Shown here piece after piece: positions 46,888 through 58,546 of a stretch of DNA of 64,000 bases. The DNA is from Eleusine coracana subsp. coracana (lineage: Eukaryota > Streptophyta > Magnoliopsida > Poales > Poaceae): positions 15,220,501 to 15,284,500 of the forward strand of contig CM064417.1 in assembly GCA_032690845.1 (NCBI GenBank). The letters are read 5' to 3'. Position numbers and translations under genes: made by a program. The stretch's first letter is position 1. Each line of letters begins with the position of its first letter. Below the pieces are notes generated by a model. The model did not search any database, was not told where the DNA came from, and worked only from the letters and a program-made list of their open reading frames with translations.

Positions 46888-48160
46888 AAAAGGACCGAAG
46901 GCGTACCGAGAGGGGGGGGGTGAATCGGTAAGCCGACCACAAATCCAAATACTTCAATTTTACACCACTAGATCCTAGCAATCATTGCAACCTAAGCAAT
47001 TCTATGAGGCCAAGACCCTACACATGCTAGTGTTCATGATGAATACAAATGAGGAAGCTAAACACACTAGCCTATGCAAAGTCATAAGTCAACCTAGTTA
47101 CTAGAGCACACAATTGCGGAATAGTAAAGAGGGGTCAAGGAATGCTCATGATTTTTTCCCGAGGTCTCGAAAGGATGGTGCCTTCCCCTACTCCTCGTTG
47201 GACCACTCCCACCACCAATGTGAAGTTCTCACACACGAGCTTGCAATCACTCCTGGAGTGAAGACACGATTACGTCACCGCTGTCACCAAGGCACAAGCT
47301 CGCCTCTCTTGAGAACTTATCGGACTCCTCGAGCTGATACGGACGCTCACTAGCGATGCCCTTTTCACTGACGGGCTCAATCCGGATACAAACATGACGG
47401 CCTTCACAACCAATCACGATAGGCTCGATCACCGACACCTAACCGGTCTAGGTCTCACCATAGACTAAGAGTAACAACCTAGATCACACTCAAGGACACC
47501 CTAGCCTTAGATGTGCAAGATGCTCTAGTTACTCTCAGTAGCACTCTCAAGATATGCAATATCTCCTCCTAGTCCTCTCCTCTTTCCTCTTGGCTCTCAC
47601 CAAATGCTCCAAGCTATTCCACTGGCAAAGATAGGTCTCCAAGACCCCAGCAATGAAGTTATATAGGCTTTCAACCTCTAAATAGCCATTGCTTCATGAA
47701 ATTAGTCTTCTAGGCGTACTGGCCGGACTATCTGGTCACTGTAGATCCAGCTCCAACGACTCTGTCCAATGTTGATCCTTGTACTGACCGAACCGTCCGA
47801 TCAGCTGACCGGACCGTCCGGTCAAACTTTCTCTCGCCATTCCACAGAGCATCCATTTGTGCACTTCTGTGTCCCGAGCAACCTCTATACAGACCGGACC
47901 GTTCGGTCACTATAGGTCTTTGCGCTGACAGATTTCCATCAACCCTTGGACTCCATCAAGCTTACAAGACTGAATGCTTGTGGTCATTGTCATCCATCGC
48001 CAAGGCAACTGTCATCATCAATAAGATTTGTAATACTTTAGAGATGATATCTGCATAGACAACACTTGTGTAGATATTAGCCCATAATTTCATAGTTGTC
48101 ATTAATCACCAAAACATTCATACCTCGGAGATCCAATTATCAATGGTCATGAAGCTTACA
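46888..48160 (-). mobile_element. Inverted 3' LTR of a Maximus-like element (fragment C)
   Basis: In reverse complement it begins TGTAAGCTTCATGACCATTG (right end, 48160) and ends near GCCTTCGGTCCTT at 46888, without the last bases of the terminus. TATATAAC (-) is near 47660 and palindromes lie at 47715-47915. On the right it continues into a PPT (AAAAAGGGGAAGAT on the minus strand), so it is a 3' LTR. It truncates element B. Confidence 0.82.
47715..47915. repeat. Palindrome cluster in inverted LTR C
   Basis: GCTGACCGGACCGTCCGGTC (about 47803) is an almost perfect unit. Flanking units read ACCGAACCGTCCGATCAG and GACCGGACCGTTCGGTCAC. Confidence 0.8.
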
Positions 48161-48925
48161 ATCTTCCCCTTTTTGGTGATTGATGACAACCACTACTTAT
48201 CATAAAACATCAGGGCTAAAAGAACCTCAAAAGCTTAAGCAGTGAACAAACAAGGTCCTACTCAATCAAGCATCATCAAGAGCTAAGAGAATGAAAAGAG
48301 AAAATCACACTCTAGATGATATGCATGCATGTCATGTGAAGATATTAATGAAAGCATAAAGACATGCAATGCAAGACATGAATGATGATATGCAAAGAGG
48401 ATAGCATGGCAATGCATAGGAATTAAAAGCAATCAATCATCGTCATGGAATCATACATAGGCATACAAGATAAATAAAGAAAGACAAGGCACTGCATATG
48501 AAAATAACTGCATATGAAAATAAACTAAGTGAGATCATGACGAGTCAAACACAAGCGAATGAAAACTATGACTCATCAAAATCCACGAACATCGATAAAT
48601 CCGTCAAAATAAGATCCAAATGTATCAAACTCCCCAAACCAATGTACACTTATGCTCCCCCTAGATACATGCTACTATCTCTCGGTCGTCATAGGATCAC
48701 ACTCCCCCTATCTTTATGTCTTCTCCCTCTATGGTGACAAGCACCAAAAAAAGAGGGAAAAACTACTGAGCGCTCGTGGTCAAAGGAAGTGGTGGTGTAG
48801 CGACATCCTCTGCGGGCTCTGCTTTGGCTGCTCCTGTGTTGGATCCTGCTGCTTTGCTTGAGCTTGTGTCACCTGAGCGTCAAGCTGCTCAAAGTACTCA
48901 AGGGCGCATAAATGAATGCTCTCTA
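48161..48925 (-). mobile_element. Inverted internal 3' part of fragment C with C-terminus of the second ORF
   Basis: PPT at 48161-48175. The sequence then matches, in reverse, 34500-35110 of element A. At about 48770-48920 (-) a short frame reads FEQLDAQVTQAQAKQQDP and ends SLHHHFL plus stop, related to the second-ORF C-terminus of A (LLQAKVAKE, LLHHLF). The fragment ends abruptly near 48925, where plus-strand LTR sequence starts. Confidence 0.7.
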
Positions 48926-49497
48926 GAATGGAGAGAGAAAGATTGACCGGACGGTCCGGTCAGTATGAGGATTAGCAGTGGGCAGAGTCGTTGAAGATGG
49001 ATCTGCAGTGACTGGATGGTCCGGTCAGACAGTGACCGGACAGTCCAATCAGTATGCCCAGAAAGCTGATTTCATGGAGCAATGGCTAGTTGGAGGTTGG
49101 AAGCCTATATAACTTCATTGCTGGGGTCTTGGAGACCTCTCTTGGCCAGTAGAATTGCTTGGAGCATTTGATGAGAGCCAAGAGGAAAAGAGGAGAGAGT
49201 TATTGCATATCTTGAGAGTGCTAGTGAGAGTGACAAGAGAATCTTGCACATCTAAGGCTAGAGTGTCCTTGAGGGTGTGATCTAGGTTGTTACTCTTGGT
49301 CTATGGTGAGACTTAGACCGGTTAGATGTCCTTCAGTGCATGAGTAGGCTCCTTTGCTAGCTTGTTGTTTGCTTCCGCGTGTCTTTATCACTAGCCTGCA
49401 TAGAAGTTGTATTGCCTTTGTGTGATCCACTAGTATGCTTAGGTTGTTGTTCCTTTCATAGGTTTGTAGGAAACCTTTTCTACTCTATGATGATTAT
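48926..49497 (+). mobile_element. LTR fragment D (Maximus-like)
   Basis: It begins inside the LTR at GAATGGAGAGAGAAAG. It keeps palindromes (48945-49055), the TATA at 49106 and the R/U5 start, then skips to a block resembling the LTR end of B (GTTGTATTGCCTTTGTGTGA near 49405). Both LTR ends are missing. Confidence 0.65.
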
Positions 49498-50815
49498 TGA
49501 TGGCGTCCTTGGCAATACCACAAGCATGGAGGCTTGTGAGCTTGATGGAGTCCAAGGGATGATGAAGATGGATCAAAGCTAAGGACAAGCTATGGAGCGA
49601 GTGTTGGGAACACTTGTCTAGTTGTTGGGGCTTTGAGTCCATAGGAAAAAACGGACTATCAAGGGGGTCTAGGTCATGTCTCTTAGGTCACACTAGTTGG
49701 TGATGTGCATAAATGCTCAGTGAAATGACAGGAACTAGGTGACAGTGGAGAAGCCAAGGAGCTATTCGGAGAAGCGAGGAAACGAAGTCAAGCGAGGACG
49801 AGGAGTTTCAGCTTCTGGACGAAGTGACCGGACAGAGGGGTCAGTGGTGACCGGACTGTACGGTCACTAAGAGGATTTGTCTGGGACTTACAGCGGGCAG
49901 CGAGGAATCTGTCTGTGCTTGGAGCTGTAGTGACCGGATAGTCCGATCTATAGACCGAACGATCTAGTCTATGTGGCTCCACACTGAGTAGAGAGGAAGA
50001 AGCGCCAAGAAAGTTTCTAGACTAGAGAGAGAAACTGACTGGATGGTCCGGTCAGTTTAGAGATGTTGTCTGGATAGTGCAGCCAATGGTTCTAGGTACC
50101 ATTCCAGAGAGACCGGATGATCCGGTCTGGCAGTGATCAGACAGTCCGGTCATTGGGTCCAAAAAGGCAACTTCATGGAGCAACGGCTAGTTGGAGGTTG
50201 GAAGCCTATATAACTTTGTTGCTGAGGTTTTGGAGACCACTCTTGTCCAGTGGAATTGCTTGGAGCATTTGGTGAGAGCCAAGAGGAAAAGAGGAGAGCA
50301 CTAGGAGGAGATATTGCATATCTTGAGAGTGCTAATGAGAGTAACTTGAGCATTGATGCACATCTAAGGCTAGGGTGTCCTTGAGGGTGTGATCTAGGTT
50401 GTTTCTCTTGGTCTATGGTGAGACCTAGACCGGTTAGGTGTCGGTGATCAAGCCTATCATGATCGGTTGTGAAGGCCGTCACGCATTTTTACCCGATTGG
50501 AACCCCCCCCCCGATGAAAGAGGCTTCACTAGTGAGCGCCCGTGTCGACTCAGGGAGTCCGAAAAGTTCTCAAGGAAGGTGAGCTTCTGCCTTGGTGGCA
50601 GCGGTGACGCGCACTGTGTCTTCACTCCGAGAGTGATTGCGGGCTCGTGGGTAGGAACTCCACATTGGTGGCAGGAGGGACCGGGACTCCGGCGGGAGTG
50701 GTCCAATAAGGAGTAGGGGAAGGCGCCATCCTTTCATGACCTCAGGAAAAATCATGAGCATTCCTTGACCCCCTCTTTACTATTCCACAATTGTGTGCTC
50801 TAGTAACTAGGTGCT
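49498..50815 (+). mobile_element. LTR fragment E, joined directly to gag
   Basis: It starts a little inside the LTR (GATGGCGTCCTTGGCAATAC) and includes palindromes (49825-50155), the TATA at 50207 and LTR sequence to CTCTAGTAACTAGG. There it jumps into gag, losing the LTR end, PBS and gag start. Confidence 0.75.
49825..50155. repeat. Palindrome cluster in LTR E
   Basis: Units include GTGACCGGATAGTCCGATCT, AGACCGGATGATCCGGTCTG and GATCAGACAGTCCGGTCAT, all upstream of the TATA at 50207. Confidence 0.78.
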
Positions 50816-52521
50816 AAAGAACAAGTATGATAACTTCACTAGATTTCCGCATGAGAGAGCTAACACTGTTTATTCTCGCTTTCATATACTAGTGGAGGAG
50901 ATCAATGCTCTTGGGGATGACTTCAAGCTTAAGCTTGTTGAGGTGATAAGAAGATCTTAAGGCTATTCAAAAACCCCAAGTATGAATCCATCATCACCTT
51001 CACTTTGCAAGGTGACCTCAAGACCAAGACCATAAGGGATGTACTTGGCAAGATCACTGCCTTCAAGAGCTACCAGCTGGGTTTGGATGATCCTCAACTA
51101 TCCAACCTTGCTCTTCAAGCCGAGAAACAAGAGCCTATCAAGAGCAAGAAGAGAAAGAAGAAGGCAGTAATTGAAGAAGAAGATGATGAAGATGAAGATG
51201 ACTTGAGTGAGGACTTGGCTCTTCTCTTGAAGAATATGAGGACCTTCAAGAACAAGTTTGCCTCTAAGTCTAGGGGCAAATGCTTCAACTGTGGCTCAAG
51301 AATCAATTTGTTCGAGAGTGCCTGAAGCCCAAGAAAGAAGGTTTCAAGTCCCAAGAGTCAAGTGATGATGATGAAGAAGAAGATGAAGAGCCCAAAGCCA
51401 AACAAAAGAAGAAGAGTTTTTTCAACAAGGACAAGAGCAAAGGCAAAGGCAAAGCCAAAGACTACAAGAAAAGATTCTCATGCAAGGCCCTTGTTAGGGA
51501 GTGGACAAGTGACAACTCAAGCGATGAGTACTCTTCCTCAAGTGATGAAGAAGTGGCCGGCCTAGCCATGATCAAGACCACATCGCCATGAGATCTTCCT
51601 CCACCTTCCACGTGCCTCATGGCTGTGAGCCAACTTGGGAAGAGTGAGGACGAGAGCAGTGATGACAGCGATGATGAGGAGCTCTCTTGCGCCGAGCTTT
51701 GGAGTATGCTTGAGCAAGTCCGCAACATCGCCGTCAAGAAATCCAAAATATTGGATATGGTAAGAAACGAGTGTAAGTTGTCTAAGGATCGTGTTGGTGA
51801 GCTTGAGAGTGAGCTCAAGGACCTTGTCACATCTCATGAGGCTCTAAACAAGAGTTATGACAAACTCAAGGGTGATCATGTAGAGCTACATGAGAAGTAC
51901 GAGGCCCTTGAACTTACTTTTGAGGCCATCAATGTTGATAACCTTGTCTCTCCCTCCTCTAGTTCATCTAAGAGTGATGCTTCTATTATATGTGATGAAC
52001 TAACCACCTCGGTCGAGGTTTCTTCTCTTGAGCCATTTGTTTTGGAGGAATATCACAAGCTCAAGGAAGAGAGGAAGATGGTGATGAATGGCTTCGAGAG
52101 GCTCACACGTGGTAGAGCCATTCACAAGGAGATTCTTGAGAGAAACCTTGTGAACAATGTCTCCCACTGGGGACTTGGTTCATATCCCGCCGCCATCGAC
52201 ATCATCGGGACTAGTGACTCCATCCCCGCATGGATCAAGCCCCTACTCGCTGACGACTACTATTGCGAGAGGTATTGCAAGGATAGCCATACCATCAAGG
52301 ATTGTCCTATGGTGAGAAGTTCCACTGTTTTGCCTAACGCTAACTTGTTCCATGAGAACACACATTTCAAGCTTTTTAGGAACAAGGATGGCAAGGTAAA
52401 TGCAAAGGCTTTGGGATCACCAAACAAGAAGAGAAAGGTCAAGAGTATATGGGTGCCTAAGTGCATTGTTGAACTTGAGAGGCCAACGAAGTACAAGTGG
52501 GTGCCCAAGAACAAGACCTAG
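50816..52521 (+). pseudogene. gag of copy E (same family as element A)
   Basis: It is 5'-truncated at LKNKYDNFTRFPHERANTVY and then colinear with gag of A to the same end (KYKWVPKNKT, TAG at 52519). The Lys-rich and acidic linker, the coiled-coil-prone region (DRVGELESELKDLVTSHEAL) and a 300-codon open C-terminal frame from 51619 are better kept than in A. Frame breaks occur near 50955 and at the zinc knuckle near 51290, where CFNCG runs into a frameshift and the expected His is Gln (KNQFVREC). It cannot give functional Gag. No pol follows. Confidence 0.85.
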
Positions 52522-53412
52522 AAGATGATGGTGGTGGTGGACCGGGAGCTTACTTGAAGATCAAGTGAAGTCCACCACAAGTGACATGGACCTCAATGTT
52601 ATATCTACTCATAAGGGAGGTAACCGTGTTTGTTCTTGGTAGTTGTAGTGTGTTTTTCCTTCTCTTTCATTGCATGGTAACTAGGACTCCTTTGTGACTA
52701 GTATGTTTTGCATCCATGCATGTGTAAATAACTAAAAGAAAAACACATAAAAATTAGTCAATGTTTAACCCACTCAAGATAGCTATAAGCAAGGGGGAGT
52801 GCTTGAGATGGTGGTTTGGCTTCTCTCAATACAAGGGTATGGCTTATAGTGAGTAAGCTTGAGAGGGGTTCAAACTTGACATTGTTAGGTTTCCTTTGTG
52901 TCTTGTTTAATATTGCTTGCATTCACATGGCATGTTTACTTTCATTGCATATGTAAAATGCTTGTTACATGCATCATATAGGAAACACAAAGGAGACTTG
53001 TCTCACTTGGAGATATTTGTGCCTCATGATCTATATGAGATTACATCTTCACAAGTGTGACCAAAGGAAAGGATTGTGCTTCATGCCCATTGAGCAACCT
53101 CTTATGAACTCTGAGGTTAAACCCACTCGCACCGTTCATGGACTAAGGCTCATACATATCCTTTTGGCTCTTATTTGCTTTGGTTCTTATTTGCTCGATT
53201 CTTCATTTGGCATTTGCAAAAATTATAAGGCCATAAAGAGCCACTATTTGAAAAAGAGTGTTTGAGAGTTCCCTTCATGCTCCAAGTGCAGTGTTTATTT
53301 GGGTGTTAAGTGAGGACGCTTGGAAAATGGAGAAATTCCTTGATTCTACGTAAAATCTGGTAGTGACCGTATAGTCCGCTCTAGGGACCGTACAGTCCGG
53401 TCTATGCTCCAA
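52522..53412 (+). other. Post-gag non-coding segment of copy E
   Basis: It is nearly identical in order to 24321-25208 of element A, including two palindrome units at 53355-53405. It stops at GCTCC(A)A near 53412, where unrelated AT-rich DNA begins. Confidence 0.75.
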
Positions 53413-53777
53413 TGAATACAATTGAGAGTCTAATCTAATAAATTTTGATATTGACGAAGTTTTTTCATATCACGTGTCATCTATGCTCTATTTCATAAGC
53501 AAGACATATGTGATCACACTAATTGAGTCTGGATGATTTTAGGAAGAGAAAGAGATTGTTTTAATAAAGTTTGGCAAATTAAGATTTGAAATAACGGCTT
53601 CTTATGAATTTTTTGAAGTTTAGAGAAGCATAGTTACCTTTAGCCATAACAAAGCTCTATTTGTGACCGGTGTGGTGCTTAATTATTAGTATTTATTAGT
53701 GATAAATATTGTAGTTTTTATATATATAATTTGTGACCGGTGTGCCCTTCTACTATTGACCAAAGCCCGATCCATTT
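53413..53777. other. AT-rich spacer
   Basis: No gene or recognised repeat apart from a short duplicated word TTTGTGACCGGTGTG (about 53661 and 53731). Confidence 0.45.
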
Positions 53778-54100
53778 AGGCCCTGTTTGGCAGCGATCCG
53801 CTGTGCCGGCTTGGACTGTGGTTGTGGTTTTGGCTTTTCTGAAAATCCAGTTTTTGTAATTGTAGTTGTGGCTGTGTCTGAAATTATTTTAGCAAAACAA
53901 CTTATTTTGCACCTTCTTTGGAATCTTCGTAGAAAAAAGGCAAATAAATCAAAAAATGGTGAGCCCCATGAAGCACCCGAAGCTACCCCAGGCAGCTCTC
54001 AGCTTTGTTGTTTTTTCAGATCCAGCTACCCCATTTAGTAATTTTTTTTATGAACCCACGTGAGAAGCCAGAAATGAAGCCCGGCCAAACGGGGTTTTAA
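53778..54100. mobile_element. MITE-like element with GGCCCTGTTTGG termini
   Basis: AGGCCCTGTTTGGC at the left pairs with GCCAAACGGGGTTTT at the right. Such termini mark small non-autonomous DNA transposons in grasses. About 320 bp, no coding. The target duplication is unclear. Confidence 0.6.
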
Positions 54101-55226
54101 TAGAGCAAAGAACGTAGCATTGGCTAGGTGGAGAAGCCAGGCATGGGCAGAGCTCTCATAAGTCCTGGGTATTCCCAGGAATACCCAGCTCGTGAAAATA
54201 AAAATAAGAAACAGAGGTGGTCAAGTACCTCAAGTACGACAGATTGCCTACTGGATACTAAGCAATTGGAGGGTGTTGTGCCCCTTGTAAGAGTTGGGCA
54301 GATGGTTACGAGTGGAGCACAGGCCAAGAAGAAGTGCTGAAACCTATACTTGACCTGGGCTGTAAACGCTTCTTATGTCCGGTTAATATTTACCCCCTTG
54401 AACTTAAGAAACGAATAAGAAGCAGATGCAATTCTATGGATATAGCCCACATCGTCCCTGACTCAATTGCTAAAGGCTCATCCAAACCCCCACACGCTGT
54501 GAAAAATTAGCTAATACAACTGTTTTGTGAACAAATTAGTACTTCAAATTCATATATTGCAGTGAGCGTTCTCGTCTGTGTGATTGAACAATTTTTTGGC
54601 TTGGGAATACCCAACCACCAAATCCTAGCTCCGCCACTGACGGCCAGGTGTCTCGAGGTTGTCGGGGCTCTTTTTTTCTAACCTCAACTAAGAGAATACA
54701 AAGGTCCATTCTATAAAAAAAATTCATGATTGATAATAAAGGCTTCTTTGGAACGTAAGATAGAAAAAACATAGAAATAGGAAAAGCGTAGGAATAGGAT
54801 AGGAATTCACCCACAAAACAGAAGATTGTAAAACATAGGAATTCTTTGGAACAAATTGTTTGGATAGACCACAGTGAAAGTATAAGAATTTTTTGAAGAT
54901 TGAGAAGTATATCAAAATTAATTATTGTTTGTGTTGAACATGATTTTATATGAGTTCGCAGCATTCATTTTTGAAGAGGTGTGATTTTTCATTTTTCTTT
55001 GCCTTCTCTCTTGTTAATCATGTTCATTCTCTCTTGATAGTCATGTTCATTGTCTCCTGTTAATCATGTTCTTCTTATGAGTTAAGAAGAAGCAGTGCCT
55101 CGATCCTATGCGAGCTGATAGAAAAATGAGGTCGTGAGTGGATGCTTTTTTCCCTGTGAAATTCCTCCAAAATCGACTTCAAAGGAAAACTTCCTCCACT
55201 TTTCCTGTGAGCCAATCCTACGAAAC
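54101..55226. other. Repeat-rich spacer left of the chromovirus
   Basis: It contains GGGTATTCCCAGGAATACCC (near-palindrome, about 54167) and the repeat-like phrase CCTAGCTCCGCCACTG (about 54625). A block starting GGCTTCTTTGGAACG (about 54739) looks like a MITE end. The Gypsy element interrupts this DNA at 55227. No supported gene. Confidence 0.4.
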
Positions 55227-58200
55227 TGTGACGACCCGATTTTTGCCAAAAGGTAAAACAGAGCCGTTTGTACCTCTTAGCCACTCCCAGGACGGTAGCT
55301 TGTACAACCATTCATAAGTAAATATCATAAAACCATAAAAGATCAAGACAAAAAGATAAGATAGATCCAAATGGTAACAACTCCATAATATGAACATCAT
55401 CATCTGGGTACAAGATTATGACTCACAGGCCAAGGAAGATGAACATGACATCTAGCGGAAGCGAAACAATGCAGGCGGAAGCGAAATCTACAGCGGAAGT
55501 CTTCTTGGGTGATCCATCTCCACAGGCAGCTCGAGTGTAGGTGAGATACTGATCTACTCCTCATCATCCACGTCGTCGAAGTTATAGTCCAGTTCGCTGG
55601 CTTCACCATCCCCTGAAAGCGAGAAGGGGAGTAGCCCTGAGTACATGGAGTACTCAACAAGTCGATCAACCCCGAGTATGTGCCGTACTCAATGAGTCGT
55701 ACTATCCTAGCAAATTATGCTATGCATGCAAGGTATTTCAAGAAGGGGTTAAGGCTGAGTGCGAAAGGCTTGGCTGGCAAACATTTTCTTTTAAAACTTT
55801 TCAAATCATTTAAATCATCAAGTTTTATTATCTTGCCCCATTGGGTTTAACACGTCCCAACAAGGTTCAAATTTTAATCCCAGCTAATATCCTCCCAAGT
55901 GGGCCATAGCTCTAGGCCGGATGCAAAACAAGAGAGAGGGAAGATGTAGTAAAACAAATCTCGTGGATGCTCGCAAGGCAGTTGTCCATTACCGAGGACG
56001 CGGCTATGTTCATAGATAATAGTAACTCTGCAGAGTATATACACCTGTACCCACATAATGTGGCTATATAGTATATCTGGTGTATAGTAATATAGCACAC
56101 ACAGAATCCATCCACAAGCATCGACTGGTGTCTTTCGCATCTCCAGAATTGAGCTCCCAGAGCCTCGCAAGACTAAGGGTCCTGAAGCTATGACGGGCCT
56201 ACCACTTATCAGTTGGGATATCCCTCTCGTGGAGCCGGGTCGCAACCTACGGACACCACTAACACTACCCCCGTCCGCCTATGGATAGAGCACCAGTCCT
56301 CCCCAAGTATCCTAATCCAGCCACTTCCCAGACACGGTCAATGTGGTGTGTAAGAAATGCCAGGGAGTCATACGACACAAGTACAGTCGGCAGCCGGGGC
56401 ATGCATCTCCTCCTCACCCTCCTCCTCCAATCAGTCTCACAACAACAGCACCACTACGGAGACCTAAAGCCCAAGTCTCCACACAACTGTGTCCGCCACA
56501 GACACTCTCCCAATAGGGGTTGCCCAACCTACCCCCCGGCACCTAGTATCACCTACGCCCGCCCCCGCTAAATCGGTTTTGGAGGAGTTATTTGCAATCA
56601 CACACACAAAGCACATTTTAAATCATTTACACAAATTCAGTTTATAGTGTCCAGGTGAGAGTTTGAAATTATGCGACTAAGCATACTAAGCATCATTATA
56701 GTAGCAAAACATTTCTATGGCTTAACTGTGGAAAGGTAAGCATGATATGGCTTGGGTGTAATCTAGCGATATTTTAAACAGTTGACATGCAAAACGGTTG
56801 CAAACAAATCATGCAGTTTTAAAAACTAGGAAAACAATAGTGACCAAGGAGGCGACTTGCCTTGTGAGTCAGGGTTCCAAGTGGGGTCGTGGTCGTCGCA
56901 ACGCTCCTGCTCGTACTCCTGTAGCTGTGGTGAGTCTGTGCATCGAATCGGGATCAGACGGGTAAGTCACAGCGAATACAATGAGCTCAGGTCAAAATTA
57001 AATGGTGATCCTAAAAGATGCTAGTTAGGCTCAACAGACACTACCAAAGTGAGGAGAATAATTTTATGAAACTAACGCAATTGGAATCACTAAAAACGGA
57101 GCTAAGATGGATTTACTAGGAATTTCTAAAGATAAACAAGAGCTAAATGATTTTCTAGAAATAACCAGGGGATATTCTAGAGAATATTTTGCAACTGACA
57201 CGCGGCCCCATCTGTCATTGAGTGACAGAGAGCAGCCCACCGTGGACTAGGTCCACAAAAAATCAACAGACCAATAATAATCAACACGGGCTCAATCTCC
57301 ACACATGTGCCGAACTCGGCCCATTCTCTAGTGTGGCCCAACCCTACAAACCGGCCACAGACCTCGGCCCACTGCAAACTGGCCTAGCAGAGCAGCCCAG
57401 CCTACAAATTTATCCGGCCCCTTTCTCTTACTCGGCCTAGTCTGCAAGCATTCATCACACAGGCGCAAAGTCCTTGGTCCAGAACAAACCAGGCCCAGCG
57501 GCAGCTCGGCCCAGCCACCCGCTAGCCAAAGGGCGCAAGCCAGCACTCAGGCTGCGCTGATGGCGGTGCCCGCACGCGCGATGCCACGGCGCGCCGGCCG
57601 GATCCCGCATCCAGGGCGACGATCGAAGAGACAGAGGGACGGAGGGCAAGCGGGTGCTTACCGTGACAGTTTGAAGAGAAAGACGACGTCGAGGTAGCTT
57701 GGAGAGGAGGGAGGCGACGGCTACAATGGTTTCGGCCGCAGCTTAGTTAGGTGGTGACCGCGGCCACAGATGACGGCTGCGTTCCCGCAGATCTGCGAAG
57801 AGAAGGGGGCGCGATGAAGACCCAGAGCAAGAGCACGCAACAACGGAGCATGAACGAAACCAAGATCAGGATGAGACTCACCGAAGATGGAGAATTCTTT
57901 GGCGAGAACCCCACAGTAGCGATGGCGGTGGCTTCCAATCCTCCTCCTTTCCAGCCTAAAACACAATGAGATCAACTCTAGGGGAGGCGCAAGAACATGA
58001 GGAAGAAGGCTAGAGCAACGCGGCATACCGGCGGCGATGGCTTGGCTCGCCGCACACTGGCGGCGGAGGAGAAGACGACGCCCTACGGCCTGGCGACGCA
58101 GAAGGGAAAACGGGAAAACAAGTGCTGCTAAGGGGGTACTTATAGGCGGTAGCTAGGGTTTTCGGGTGAAACACTTGGATGAGAGCGAGCCATGTCGCCT

Positions 58201-58524
58201 GGCTTCCGCGCCAAGACTCTGCGAGCGATCCTATCCGGAGGCGCCGTCGGGGCTGCTACTGTACGTTCGAGAAGAAGGAGAAAGCGACAGGGTGCTCTGC
58301 TGGGCCGATTGGGTTGGCTTCTGGGCGCGGCTTCAGACCAGCGAGCGAAAAAGGGAGGTGAGCCGAGATTGGAAGGAAAAGAGAAATCGGCCCAAAACAT
58401 CTAGCGCCTAGAAAAACAATTTGGCAAAAGTTTGAACATAGATTCACATGAATTTTGAATTCGAACTTGCTCCAAATTTAAATTCCAAACTGATTTCTGC
58501 ATACAAAATTTGTGGGCCATTACA
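55227..58524 (-). mobile_element. 3' LTR of the chromovirus
   Basis: On the plus strand it starts TGTGACGACCCGATTTTTGCC and ends GGGCCATTACA. The left 300 bp matches the partial 5' LTR at 63677-64000. A minus-strand TATA-like CTATAAGTACC is near 58134-58144. Matching sequence in the opposite orientation forms the solo LTR at 25530-31403. Confidence 0.9.
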
Positions 58525-58546
58525 GACCTCCCCCCCCCCCCCCCTT
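58525..58546 (-). other. Polypurine tract with a G15 run
   Basis: On the minus strand the tract reads AA, then fifteen G, then AGGTC directly before the LTR start TGTAATGG. It primes plus-strand DNA. The uninterrupted G15 may be slippage-expanded. Confidence 0.75.

Noticed and set aside
54160..54640. Near-palindrome GGGTATTCCCAGGAATACCC as a regulatory site
   Set aside because: It lies in repeat-rich intergenic DNA with similar words (GGGAATACCC) nearby, and looks like part of an old transposon rather than a gene control site.
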